Assembly (NCBI GenBank): GCA_964196275.1 | Contig: CAXMSN010000115.1 | Location: 1 to 12,608 of the forward strand | Length of the DNA: 12,608 nt | Direction of reading: 5' to 3' | Source: UBA5794 sp964196275 | Lineage (GTDB): Bacteria > Actinomycetota > Acidimicrobiia > Spongiisociales > UBA5794 | In this document: piece by piece, positions 1-6,693 of the stretch | How positions within the stretch are numbered: position 1 is the first letter of the stretch | Layout: each line of letters starts with the position of its first letter | Position numbers and translations under genes: made by a program | The notes under the pieces: generated by a model | Database searches by the model: none | The model's input: the letters and a program-made list of their open reading frames with translations, nothing else | What the model was told of the DNA's origin: nothing

Positions 1-974
1 GGTATCCAGAAGAAGAGCAGGAAGAAGGGGATCGCTCCGAGAACGCCGATGGCGGAGACGTATGCCCTGCCCGAGAGGTTGCGGCGCTGCCACCGGTCTC
101 CGATATGGCCGGCAAGGATCGAGAACAGGGCACCGGCAGCGAAGAAGAAGGTGAACCAACCGCCGACCTGTTGACCCGTCATCGGTGAGTATCCCTCTGC
201 GATCACTTTCTCCTGGTAGAGCAGTGGAGCCCAGATGAGAGACCCGTATGCGATCTGCGCTGTGAGTCCCTGGAGGATGAGCCACCGGTTCGTCTTGATG
301 GCGGTGAGATCAGAGAGTTGGTCTCGGTCGATCGTGTGCTCGTACTCCTCACCTGCGTCGTACATCTCGGCAAGCTCTGGCTCGCGATATCCCCGAGGTG
401 GCTCGAAGGTGAGCAGGTAGAGCGTGGCGAACAGGAAGCCAGCCAACGCCAGGATCAGGAACGGAATCTTGTGGCTTACTGCTCCTGCCTGGGAGGCGAG
501 CAGTGTGCCTGCCAATGCACCGATTCCCTGCGACAACCCCCAGAACGACATGGCGAGACCGCGCCGTTTCGGCGCCACGAAATCAGAGATGACCGAGAAA
601 CCAACCGACGCGATCGAACCGAGTCCGATACCGGCGAGTACCTGCATGGCGAACAGCGCCGCAAACGTGGTCGTGAAGCCTGATCCGGCCATGGCGACCG
701 ACCAGATGATCGTGCCCCAGAAGAGCAGCCGCTTACGGGTACCTCCGTCAGCGAGGTAACCCCATCCGACGGCGGTGATAGCCGTGACGATCACTTGCAC
801 CGCTGTCAACGCCCCGATCGCAAGGGTGCCGACACCGAACGTTTCCGTGAGTTGAGGGACCATCGAAGGGATGAGCCTGATCGCCGCGTTGTCCAACGAC
901 GCAAGCACGACGAACACGACAAGCGTGTAGACGACATGGAATCTGCTGCCGTACCACGTGCGCGTCTTGATCAT
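1..974 (-). CDS. MFS transporter (C-terminus beyond window)
   Basis: Partial gene: 324 codons from the ATG at 974 run without a stop to the window edge. The protein is strongly hydrophobic with about eight or nine membrane helices visible, so roughly the last quarter of a 12-helix transporter is missing. A motif-A-like loop (GYLADGGTRKR) follows the second helix, as in the major facilitator superfamily. A long charged cytoplasmic loop beginning EPPRGYREPELAEMYD separates the two halves and resembles Spinster-like MFS proteins. The substrate cannot be deduced. The start is supported by GGTGGAG a few bases upstream. It lies 27 bp after the 83-aa gene and should be the last visible gene of the minus-strand operon that begins at 1819. 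Confidence 0.88.
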   Translation of the reverse strand, partial: MIKTRTWYGSRFHVVYTLVVFVVLASLDNAAIRLIPSMVPQLTETFGVGTLAIGALTAVQVIVTAITAVGWGYLADGGTRKRLLFWGTIIWSVAMAGSGFTTTFAALFAMQVLAGIGLGSIASVGFSVISDFVAPKRRGLAMSFWGLSQGIGALAGTLLASQAGAVSHKIPFLILALAGFLFATLYLLTFEPPRGYREPELAEMYDAGEEYEHTIDRDQLSDLTAIKTNRWLILQGLTAQIAYGSLIWAPLLYQEKVIAEGYSPMTGQQVGGWFTFFFAAGALFSILAGHIGDRWQRRNLSGRAYVSAIGVLGAIPFFLLFFWI

Positions 975-1001
975 GGCATCTCCACCGGCAGGCGCTTGAG
1001 G

Positions 1002-1253
1002 TCAGGCGTTGTCTGCCTGATCGTTGTCCGCGGGGGTGCTTTGGCCTGACATGGCCTCGGCAGACGCTGTCGATGTCTTCCGCCCAAAGGGTGCCCACCA
1101 CGCCATGACGAGACCGAGGACGATCCCCAAGAGGGGAAGGATCCACATGAGTTCCGAGTGGAGCGGGATGACGCCCCACATGAACAGCGTGGGCCCGAGG
1201 AAGAGACCGAACATGAACCCGCTGATGATACCGAGAATTGGTCGACCCTTCAT
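1002..1253 (-). CDS. small two-helix membrane protein, unknown function
   Basis: An 83-aa protein with two hydrophobic segments (about residues 6-28 and 35-54) joined by a short loop and followed by a polar tail ending in PADNDQADNA. I do not recognise the family. It is probably real: GAAGGAGGT lies 7 nt before the ATG, and the start overlaps the stop of the upstream secreted-protein gene as TGATG, which implies translational coupling. The composition fits an integral membrane helper or subunit, with the N-terminal hairpin in the membrane and the tail in the cytoplasm or outside. The operon position, between a secreted anchored protein and an MFS transporter, suggests a role at the envelope, but nothing in the sequence names a function. 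Confidence 0.75.
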   Translation of the reverse strand: MKGRPILGIISGFMFGLFLGPTLFMWGVIPLHSELMWILPLLGIVLGLVMAWWAPFGRKTSTASAEAMSGQSTPADNDQADNA

Positions 1254-1819
1254 CAGGTGAACCTCCTTCGTGATCCTGCTGCTCCGACGCCGAGACCGAA
1301 CACGATGGTTCCTGCTGTGCCGACCAATGCGGCGGGACCAGGGCTGCCGGCAAGCGCCAGCGAGACCGCTACTTCACAGGTGACCCCACGCTGCTGGTGG
1401 AACGCCGTCACTTCCAAGCCTCCCGTCCCTCGGGGAACGAAGCCAGGGACTTCATAGGAGTACGTGCCCGAGTCTGACACGGATTCTGTCTCACCCGGTG
1501 GAACGGGCCAATTTGCCGCTACCCAACTTTGGCCAAGAGGTAGACGCACGCTCACGTCACCAGAGAAGGGCTCGGGCTCATCGGCCGGAGGCAGATTGAT
1601 CATCCCGGTGTACATGACATTGTCATCCTTGTCAGGGACCTCGAAGACCTCGCTGAGCGGTGTTGACTCCGTAACCGTCACACCGTTCGAGAACGTTGCG
1701 CTCCCGGAGCAACCCGACTGGATCACTTCGGCAGATGCGGGTGCCGCCAAGGAGGCGACCATCAGCGTCACCGTGCCGCCGAGGACACCGAATGCGGCCA
1801 AGCGCTTTCGTCTAAACAT
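1253..1819 (-). CDS. secreted protein with C-terminal membrane anchor, unknown function
   Basis: A 188-aa protein from the ATG at 1819. A longer reading from 1849 exists, but AAGAAAGG sits 7 nt before the 1819 ATG and only that start puts the basic MFRRKRL directly before a signal-peptide core ending in APASA, a good signal peptidase I site. The mature part is Ser/Thr/Gly/Pro-rich and beta-strand-like, with two cysteines (in SGCSGS and GVTCEV) that could form a disulfide. The C-terminus has a Gly/Ala/Val hydrophobic stretch followed by SRRRFT, a typical stop-transfer tail, so the protein is probably held on the outer face of the membrane. No LPXTG motif is present. It is first gene of the operon with the 83-aa protein and the MFS transporter. 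No family recognised. Confidence 0.78.
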   Translation of the reverse strand: MFRRKRLAAFGVLGGTVTLMVASLAAPASAEVIQSGCSGSATFSNGVTVTESTPLSEVFEVPDKDDNVMYTGMINLPPADEPEPFSGDVSVRLPLGQSWVAANWPVPPGETESVSDSGTYSYEVPGFVPRGTGGLEVTAFHQQRGVTCEVAVSLALAGSPGPAALVGTAGTIVFGLGVGAAGSRRRFT

Positions 1820-1844
1820 CGATATTGCCTTTCTTGCTGGTGCC

Positions 1845-1850
1845 ACCATA
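1845..1850 (-). promoter_or_regulatory. possible -10 box of the secreted-protein/MFS operon
   Basis: TATGGT on the minus strand, 25 nt before the ATG at 1819, would give a short leader carrying the AAGAAAGG ribosome site. A convincing -35 is not visible. It lies in the 83-bp divergent gap shared with the acyl-CoA synthetase promoter. Confidence 0.3.
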
Positions 1851-1867
1851 CGCGGCGGCGACCGCTC

Positions 1868-1895
1868 CTGCCACCACCGGGTCTATCGCTAGCCT
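1868..1895 (+). promoter_or_regulatory. putative promoter for leaderless acyl-CoA synthetase mRNA
   Basis: TAGCCT (1890-1895) fits the actinobacterial -10 pattern TANNNT and ends 7 nt before the GTG at 1903, so transcription would begin at or next to the start codon. CTGCCA (1868-1873), 16 bp upstream, is a partial match to TTGACA. There is no Shine-Dalgarno sequence before the GTG. Confidence 0.4.
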
Positions 1896-1902
1896 GACTT
1901 GC

Positions 1903-3732
1903 GTGAGCAAGCCAAGTGAAACCTCACCACCATCGTGGGCTCCGAGTGAAGCCGTAATGGCTCAGTCTCAGATCACGCAACTGATGGAATCGACGGGGAT
2001 CTCAGACTTCGCAGACCTGCACCGATGGTCGGTCTCGGACCCCGATGCCTTCTGGGAGGGCGTGATCGGCGCGCTCGAGATCGACTTCGACCGGGAGCCC
2101 GTCTCCATCAGGGGATCGGTGGATCCCAGGGATCCTCAGTGGCTGCCGGGGGCGGTGTACAACATCGTGACGTCATGTCTCGACCATGGCGACGACACTG
2201 TGGCGATATACAGCGGCAAGGCAGACGCCATGGGCACGGTGTCCGTGGCCGAATTGCGTGCTGAGGTCGCAGCCTTCGCAGCGGGATTCGCACGTTCGGG
2301 CTATTCACCAGGCGATGCCGTCGCGATCGTGATGCCAATGACCGTCGAAGCCGTGGTCGCTTATCTCGGGACGATCGCCGCTGGGGGAGTCGTGGTATCC
2401 ATCGCCGATTCGTTCTCACCCCACGAGATCCAGACAAGGCTCGAGATCACTCGTCCCGTCATCGTGGTCACGCAGGACATATCGGTCCGCCTTGGGAGAA
2501 CGCTTCCTATGTATGCGAAGTGTGTCGAGGCTGGCGCCCCGAAAGCCGTCGTCGTGCGCACTGGAGAGGGTCCTGAGCTTCGCGACGGAGACGTGATGTG
2601 GGACGACTTCATGGTCCGTGGGGCAGCGTTCTCGCCGGTGATGCAGGCAGCCGATGCCTTCACCAACATCCTCTTCTCCTCTGGAACGACCGGGGAGCCA
2701 AAGGCCGTCCCATGGACTCAGACGACGCCGCTCAAGGCTGCGATGGACGGCAGATATCACCAAGACATCCACGCAGGGGATGTCGTCGCCTGGCCCACGA
2801 ACCTTGGCTGGATGATGGGCCCGTGGCTCATCTATGCGTCCTTCCTGAACGGAGCGTCGCTAGCGCTCTACGACGATGCGCCGACTACCAGAGGCTTCGT
2901 CGAGTTCGTCGAACGAGCAGGCGTGACGATGCTCGGCGTTGTGCCATCGATCGTCGCGGCGTGGCGGTCGTCGGGTGTGCTCCAGCCTGGAGACTGGTCC
3001 ACCGTCAACGTCGTCTCATCGACAGGAGAGGCATCGAGTGCTGGCGACTACCGGTGGCTCATGAGCCTCGCCGGAGACGTTCCTGTGATCGAGTATTGCG
3101 GCGGCACGGAGATCGGTGGTGGCTACATGAGCGGAACGGTCGTGCAACCTGCGATAGCCGCACGATTTACGACGCCGACGCTCGGCCTCGACCTCGTCAT
3201 CCTCGATGATGACGGAAACGAGTCCGACGTCGGCGAGGTGTTCATCGTCCCGCCGTCGATGGGGCTGTCGAGTGAATTGATCAACCAGGACCATGGCGAG
3301 GTCTACTTCACGGATCTTCCCGAGATCGGTCGGCCGCTTCGCAGGCATGGCGACCAAGTGCGCAAAGACCCCGATGGATACCTCCAGGCGCTCGGCCGAG
3401 TTGATGACACGATGAACATCGGTGGCATCAAGGTGTCGTCCGCAGATATCGAGTCGGTCCTGTCTGCCGTCGCCTCGGTCATCGAGGTGGCCGCCGTCTC
3501 CAGTCCTCCTGCCGAAGGCGGTCCGGATCGATTGGTTGTGTTCGCCGTCGTCGAGGCAGATGCCGATGTCGGAACGGATTCGTTGCGAGCGTTGTTACAA
3601 GAGGCAATCAGAGAACAGCTGAACCCGCTGTTCAAGATCTACGAGGTCGTCATCGTCGAGTCGCTTCCTCGAACTGCATCCCACAAGCTGATGCGCCGCA
3701 CGTTGAGAGACGACTACGCGTCAACAGACTGA
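1903..3732 (+). CDS. acyl-CoA synthetase (AMP-forming), AAE17/AAE18-like
   Basis: A 609-aa ANL-superfamily enzyme that adenylates a carboxylic acid with ATP and transfers the acyl group to CoA. Visible motifs: P-loop FSSGTTGEPK at 258-267; YCGGTE at 398-403; the ATP-ribose Asp in RRHGD (D484); hinge and C-terminal signature GRVDDTMNIGGIK at 498-510; PRTASHK with the probable catalytic, acetylatable lysine K595. The N-terminal PSWAPS and LHRWSVSDPDAFW recall acetoacetyl-CoA synthetases, but the core (NLGWMMGPWLIYASF, IEYCGGTEIGGG) is the pattern I know from plant peroxisomal acyl-activating enzymes 17/18. The substrate is unknown. The GTG start is preferred because PSWAPS lies upstream of the first internal ATG (1957); a start at 1825 would run through the divergent promoter. 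Confidence 0.87.
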   Translation: MSKPSETSPPSWAPSEAVMAQSQITQLMESTGISDFADLHRWSVSDPDAFWEGVIGALEIDFDREPVSIRGSVDPRDPQWLPGAVYNIVTSCLDHGDDTVAIYSGKADAMGTVSVAELRAEVAAFAAGFARSGYSPGDAVAIVMPMTVEAVVAYLGTIAAGGVVVSIADSFSPHEIQTRLEITRPVIVVTQDISVRLGRTLPMYAKCVEAGAPKAVVVRTGEGPELRDGDVMWDDFMVRGAAFSPVMQAADAFTNILFSSGTTGEPKAVPWTQTTPLKAAMDGRYHQDIHAGDVVAWPTNLGWMMGPWLIYASFLNGASLALYDDAPTTRGFVEFVERAGVTMLGVVPSIVAAWRSSGVLQPGDWSTVNVVSSTGEASSAGDYRWLMSLAGDVPVIEYCGGTEIGGGYMSGTVVQPAIAARFTTPTLGLDLVILDDDGNESDVGEVFIVPPSMGLSSELINQDHGEVYFTDLPEIGRPLRRHGDQVRKDPDGYLQALGRVDDTMNIGGIKVSSADIESVLSAVASVIEVAAVSSPPAEGGPDRLVVFAVVEADADVGTDSLRALLQEAIREQLNPLFKIYEVVIVESLPRTASHKLMRRTLRDDYASTD

Positions 3733-3762
3733 CAAGAACCTCCGGCCGGCGCACCTCTTGTC
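3731..3762 (+). terminator. stem-loop after the acyl-CoA synthetase
   Basis: GACAAGA (3731-3737) pairs perfectly with TCTTGTC (3756-3762), enclosing a self-complementary CCGGCCGG. The stem starts inside the TGA stop codon. There is no T-run, so this is a weak terminator candidate; it would also separate the next gene, which has its own likely promoter. Confidence 0.35.
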
Positions 3763-3774
3763 GCTCGGACCGTG

Positions 3775-3780
3775 TACTTT
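3775..3780 (+). promoter_or_regulatory. putative -10 box for leaderless channel-like gene
   Basis: TACTTT fits TANNNT and ends 8 nt before the ATG at 3789, where no Shine-Dalgarno sequence is present. This suggests a leaderless transcript. No good -35 at the usual distance. Confidence 0.4.
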
Positions 3781-3788
3781 CTCTCCAC

Positions 3789-4874
3789 ATGGAGTTCGTC
3801 GTATTCTTCGCTGGTGCAGCGCTTGTGCTTTGGGTACTGCTTACGGCTGTTCGAACCGTTGTGCTTCCGAGGGCCGTGAGGGCTCCTCTTTCGTGGGGTG
3901 TGTTCGGACTGGTCGTGGCGACCTTCAAGTTCGCGGCTGCGAGGAGGCGAAGCTACGAAGCGCAGGAGGGCACGCTTGCACTGATCGGGCCCGTCGGGCT
4001 GCTGGCTGTCCCCGCAGCTTGGATGCTGCTCGTTCTGGTCGGCTTCACAGCGATGTTCTGGGCGACAGATCCGGGGCTCGAGGTCCGTGGAGCCTTCAAC
4101 CTGGCTGGGTCGTCGATCACGACGCTTGGTTTCGCCGCCGCCGCTGGCACGGGTCAGCACGCTCTCTCTTTCTTGGCAGCGCTGTTGGGCCTTCTGTTGC
4201 TCTCGCTCTTCATCACCTACCTGCCCTCCACGTACTCTGCGTTCCAGAAGCGTGAGCGCCAGGTGACGCTTCTTGAGGTCCGCGCTGGCGTGCCTCCGAG
4301 CGCCGTTGTGATGCTCGAACGGTTCCAGAACATCGGCTGGGTCGAAAGACTCTCTGATCACTGGACAGAGTGGGAACCGTGGTTCGCTGAACTGGAAGAG
4401 ACACACACGACCAACCCGGCCATCCCGTGGTTCCGATCTCCCGATCCGCAGAAGTCCTGGATCACTGCTGCCGGCACGGCACTCGATGCCGCATCGATAT
4501 GGACGTCGTCTGTCGATGGCCTTGAGCCTCAAGATCAGGTGAGTGCAAATCTCACCATTCGGGCCGGTTTCGTCACCCTGCGAGCGATCGCTGACACGTT
4601 CGGGATCCGGTATGACTCGGACCCGGCACAGACGGATCCGATCTCGGTCCAGCGAGAGGAGTTCGAAGACTGCCTCGACCGGCTTGCGGCCGCTGGTGTC
4701 CACGTTGTCGAGGACAGGGATCAGGCATGGATCGACTTTTCAGGCTGGAGGGTGAACTACGACACCGTTCTGCTCGAACTCGCCCAACTGCTTCACGCTC
4801 CGTACGCACCATGGACATCGGATCGGTCGGCGGTCGGATATGTGCACGGAGGCCGGTTCTCCCGCAAGTCGTAG
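3789..4874 (+). CDS. potassium-channel-like membrane protein with degenerate pore motif
   Basis: A 361-aa protein. The N-terminal half is membrane embedded: a helix at about 3-22, a weaker hydrophobic stretch near 34-49, a helix at about 63-92 and another at about 124-146. Between the last two lies SSITTLGF (108-115), which resembles the pore helix and filter (TTxGFGD or TVGYGD) of 2TM/P potassium channels, but the Gly-Asp is replaced by an Ala run (AAAAG). ITYLPSTYSAF then leads into a soluble domain of about 210 residues rich in acidic and Trp residues. The role is inferred only from this topology: an ion-channel relative, or a sensor derived from one. The ATG is preceded by a -10-like box and no ribosome site. 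The Clp1-like gene follows after 28 bp and is probably co-transcribed. Confidence 0.75.
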   Translation: MEFVVFFAGAALVLWVLLTAVRTVVLPRAVRAPLSWGVFGLVVATFKFAAARRRSYEAQEGTLALIGPVGLLAVPAAWMLLVLVGFTAMFWATDPGLEVRGAFNLAGSSITTLGFAAAAGTGQHALSFLAALLGLLLLSLFITYLPSTYSAFQKRERQVTLLEVRAGVPPSAVVMLERFQNIGWVERLSDHWTEWEPWFAELEETHTTNPAIPWFRSPDPQKSWITAAGTALDAASIWTSSVDGLEPQDQVSANLTIRAGFVTLRAIADTFGIRYDSDPAQTDPISVQREEFEDCLDRLAAAGVHVVEDRDQAWIDFSGWRVNYDTVLLELAQLLHAPYAPWTSDRSAVGYVHGGRFSRKS

Positions 4875-4889
4875 AATCTGTGGAGAGCC

Positions 4890-4895
4890 AGGAGG
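4890..4895 (+). promoter_or_regulatory. Shine-Dalgarno fixing the start of the Clp1-like gene
   Basis: AGGAGG, 7 nt before the GTG at 4903, is one of the best ribosome sites in the window. It shows that this gene is translated from a leadered or polycistronic mRNA, unlike the gene before it. Confidence 0.7.
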
Positions 4896-4902
4896 CCAGA
4901 AG

Positions 4903-5787
4903 GTGGAGCACAGCGAGTTAGCGGGCGTGAGGGAGCGAGTTGCGTCACTGTCTGGCGTCGTGATGGTCATGGGTGACGCCGACACGGGGAAGACGAGCCT
5001 GTGCAAGCAGTTCGCTGAAGATGCGGTCGCTCAGGGTCGCACCGTCGCGTATGTGGATGCCGACGTTGCTGCTTCAACCGTTGGACCCGCCGCATGCGTC
5101 GGTCTCAAGATCATCCGCACTCCAGAAGACCTCGTCGATCTCGCTAGCCCGGACGAACTTCGCTTCGTTGGGTCAACTGAGCCGAACGGCGTCGTTCTGC
5201 CCCATGTGGTTGGCGTGGCGTCGTTGGTTACCGCGGCCCGTGCTGAAGCCGACCTTGTCATCGTCGATACAACCAGTGTCGTATCCGGCGTCGTGGGACA
5301 GACCCTCAAGTATCACCTGGCTGAACTCACTGACCCGGTGCTGGTCATCGCTCTGCAGCACGGCAACGAACTCGATCCCATCGTTTCGATGCTCAGAAGG
5401 TTCTTCTCGGTACGCGTCGCTGAGGCGAAACCGCCCGCTGATCTGATGCCGATGTCCCCTGTCGAGCGGACGCAGGCGAGAGCCGAGGCGTTCAGGGACG
5501 ATCTCGGCGACGAACCACCGCGGTGGCGTGTTCAGACAACCGTGTTCGCACCGACGCTCCCTGCCGGGTTCGACGTTTCCCGCCTTGACGGAATGTTGGT
5601 TGGTGTCCAGGACGAGCACGGACACTGTCTCGGACTTGGCGTGCTCGAGCACACCGAGGGTGCCGTGAAGGTCGCAACAACCCATGGAGACACGATGCGC
5701 GGGCTCAGGCTTGGTTCCATCCGCGTGGATCTCGGAACCTTTGCGACATCGCGCGTCCGACTGAGAGAACTGATCTTCGGAGTCTGA
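4903..5787 (+). CDS. Clp1/Grc3-type P-loop protein, putative polynucleotide 5'-hydroxyl kinase
   Basis: A 294-aa protein from the GTG at 4903, chosen because AGGAGG (4890-4895) sits 7 nt upstream; an ATG at 4840 would overlap the previous gene by 35 nt. Walker A is GDADTGKTS at residues 24-32. YVDADVAASTVGP (50-62) matches the D-x-D-x3-S-x2-GP segment of the Clp1/NOL9/Grc3 kinase domain, and DLVIVDTTS (from 117) is Walker-B-like. The C-terminal part (LVGVQDEHGHCLGLGVL, later GLRLGSIRVD) matches the small beta domain that follows the kinase in archaeal and Grc3-like enzymes. Relatives phosphorylate RNA or DNA 5'-OH ends using ATP or GTP. Bacterial substrates are not known to me. Cytoplasmic. 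Confidence 0.75.
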   Translation: MEHSELAGVRERVASLSGVVMVMGDADTGKTSLCKQFAEDAVAQGRTVAYVDADVAASTVGPAACVGLKIIRTPEDLVDLASPDELRFVGSTEPNGVVLPHVVGVASLVTAARAEADLVIVDTTSVVSGVVGQTLKYHLAELTDPVLVIALQHGNELDPIVSMLRRFFSVRVAEAKPPADLMPMSPVERTQARAEAFRDDLGDEPPRWRVQTTVFAPTLPAGFDVSRLDGMLVGVQDEHGHCLGLGVLEHTEGAVKVATTHGDTMRGLRLGSIRVDLGTFATSRVRLRELIFGV

Positions 5788-5790
5788 ATT

Positions 5791-5857
5791 CGCTCGCTGC
5801 GCTCGCTCCAGACCTCAGACCACAGACCACAGACCACAGACTTCGGACCTCAGACTG
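5791..5857 (-). repeat. intergenic heptad repeat, copy A
   Basis: Seven consecutive 7-bp units read on the plus strand from 5809 to 5857: CAGACCT, CAGACCA three times, CAGACTT, CGGACCT, CAGACTG. Just before them (5791-5807) is a direct repeat CGCTCGCT-G-CGCTCGCT. The array fills the 62-bp gap between the convergent Clp1-like and VOC genes and even supplies the VOC stop codon (TCA at 5850-5852, read on the minus strand). It is related to copies B and C in orientation-specific fashion; relative to B it is inverted. Confidence 0.85.
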
Positions 5858-6398
5858 CTCGGTCTTGGGTCATGACGGCGAATCCGGCATCCAGACCGTG
5901 AACGGTGAAGATCCTTCTGGCCGCTTGGATGGCTGGTTTGATCTCGCCGACGGATACGCCGGTGGCTCGCCACCGGAGAGCGAGGGTCTCAAGATGTTCC
6001 TCGGCCGCTACGGCGATGCCGTAGATCGATGGCGCCCGGACGGGGGATTCAATGACCTCGAGAACGGGACCTGCCCTGAAGAACGCGGCCGGTCGACCGC
6101 CAACTTCCATCTTCAGTCTGGGATCAAGGTCGATGTCGCCGAGTGTTGCGATCGCTTCATCGAGTGACGGGACAAGCACCACCACGTGATCGACGACGAC
6201 ACCGTCAACTGCGTGCCCCCGCGGGTTATCCATGGTCTCGACTCCGAAATCTGGTGGGGTCTCCGACCATGCCCACTGCGGGTCTCCTGTCGCGAGGGCG
6301 ATCCCTCCGAACTCGGGGTTGAACGGCCAGCCGAACGCAGTCCAATCGATGGGCAGCCGGAGTCCAACAAGCAATGACATGAGCGGAGCGTAGGCCAT
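5850..6398 (-). CDS. glyoxalase/VOC-superfamily protein
   Basis: A 182-aa protein. The segment VVVDHVVVLVPSLDEAIATL (residues 67-86), followed by GRPAAFFRAGPVLEVIESP, is the first beta-alpha-beta-beta-beta module of vicinal-oxygen-chelate proteins, with H71 and E114 placed where metal ligands usually lie. The second half (IYGIAVAAEEHLETL onward) would be the second module. VOC enzymes include lyases, dioxygenases and isomerases acting with a bound metal; the reaction here is unknown. The ATG at 6398 has no clear ribosome site; M7 (6380) is an alternative. The gene is alone on its strand, and both its ends abut the heptad repeats, which is unusual and may mark it as a separately moving cassette. 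Confidence 0.72.
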   Translation of the reverse strand: MAYAPLMSLLVGLRLPIDWTAFGWPFNPEFGGIALATGDPQWAWSETPPDFGVETMDNPRGHAVDGVVVDHVVVLVPSLDEAIATLGDIDLDPRLKMEVGGRPAAFFRAGPVLEVIESPVRAPSIYGIAVAAEEHLETLALRWRATGVSVGEIKPAIQAARRIFTVHGLDAGFAVMTQDRAV

Positions 6399-6425
6399 GC
6401 CGATCCGGTGGCCCGCCGTAACTCT

Positions 6426-6474
6426 GGTCCGTGGTCCGTGGTCCGTGGTCCGTGTCTGACGTCTGAGGTCCGTC
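6426..6474 (+). repeat. intergenic heptad repeat, copy B
   Basis: Four perfect tandem GGTCCGT units (6426-6453), then GTCTGAC, GTCTGAG and GTCCGTC, all in 7-bp period. GTCTGAGGTCCG (6461-6472) is the exact reverse complement of CGGACCTCAGAC at 5844-5855 in copy A, so the two arrays form inverted repeats around the VOC gene. Confidence 0.85.
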
Positions 6475-6693
6475 GACCTGCTGCCGAAAGGCCCGACGAA
6501 CTCCGACTTCAGTCACCCGCACTTCCCCGAACGAGGTGATTTCTGTCTCGGCACATCGGGCCTACCGACGAGCAACATACGTCCAGCAGTGCCACGATTC
6601 AACCCGGCCGATAGCGTCGGATTTCGCGTTCCAGTCTATCTCTTGCCTTCTAGTTGACCGTAGTTGCCGTCAAAGGATGGTCGGGAGCTCGGG

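Noticed and set aside
748..1353. 201-aa open frame on the minus strand
   Set aside because: Overlaps three better genes in another frame (MFS N-terminus, 83-aa protein, secreted protein); His/Arg-rich with no motif.
1825..1902. N-terminal extension of the acyl-CoA synthetase
   Set aside because: It would cover the divergent promoter region and its sequence (Ala/Thr/Pro-rich) does not resemble the family; homology begins just after the GTG at 1903.
3714..4703. 329-aa open frame on the minus strand
   Set aside because: Lies opposite the channel-like membrane gene; very rich in Arg, Glu and Gln with no domain, no ribosome site; a shadow frame of GC-rich coding DNA.
5173..5685. 170-aa open frame antisense to the Clp1-like gene
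   Set aside because: Fully inside a gene with clear motifs and a strong ribosome site; no own start signal.
5809..5857. Heptad array considered as a CRISPR array
   Set aside because: The units are 7 bp and contiguous, with no spacers and no cas genes; it is a short tandem repeat.
6226..6522. 98-aa open frame on the minus strand beginning MRVTEVGVRRAF
   Set aside because: It reads through heptad repeat B and then overlaps the VOC gene out of frame, with a GTG start and no ribosome site. A remnant N-terminus in 6480-6522 cannot be excluded but is not supported.
6480..6693. Search for a tRNA or small RNA in the gene-free stretch
   Set aside because: No T-arm GTTCRANNC signature and no cloverleaf-compatible stems were found by eye.
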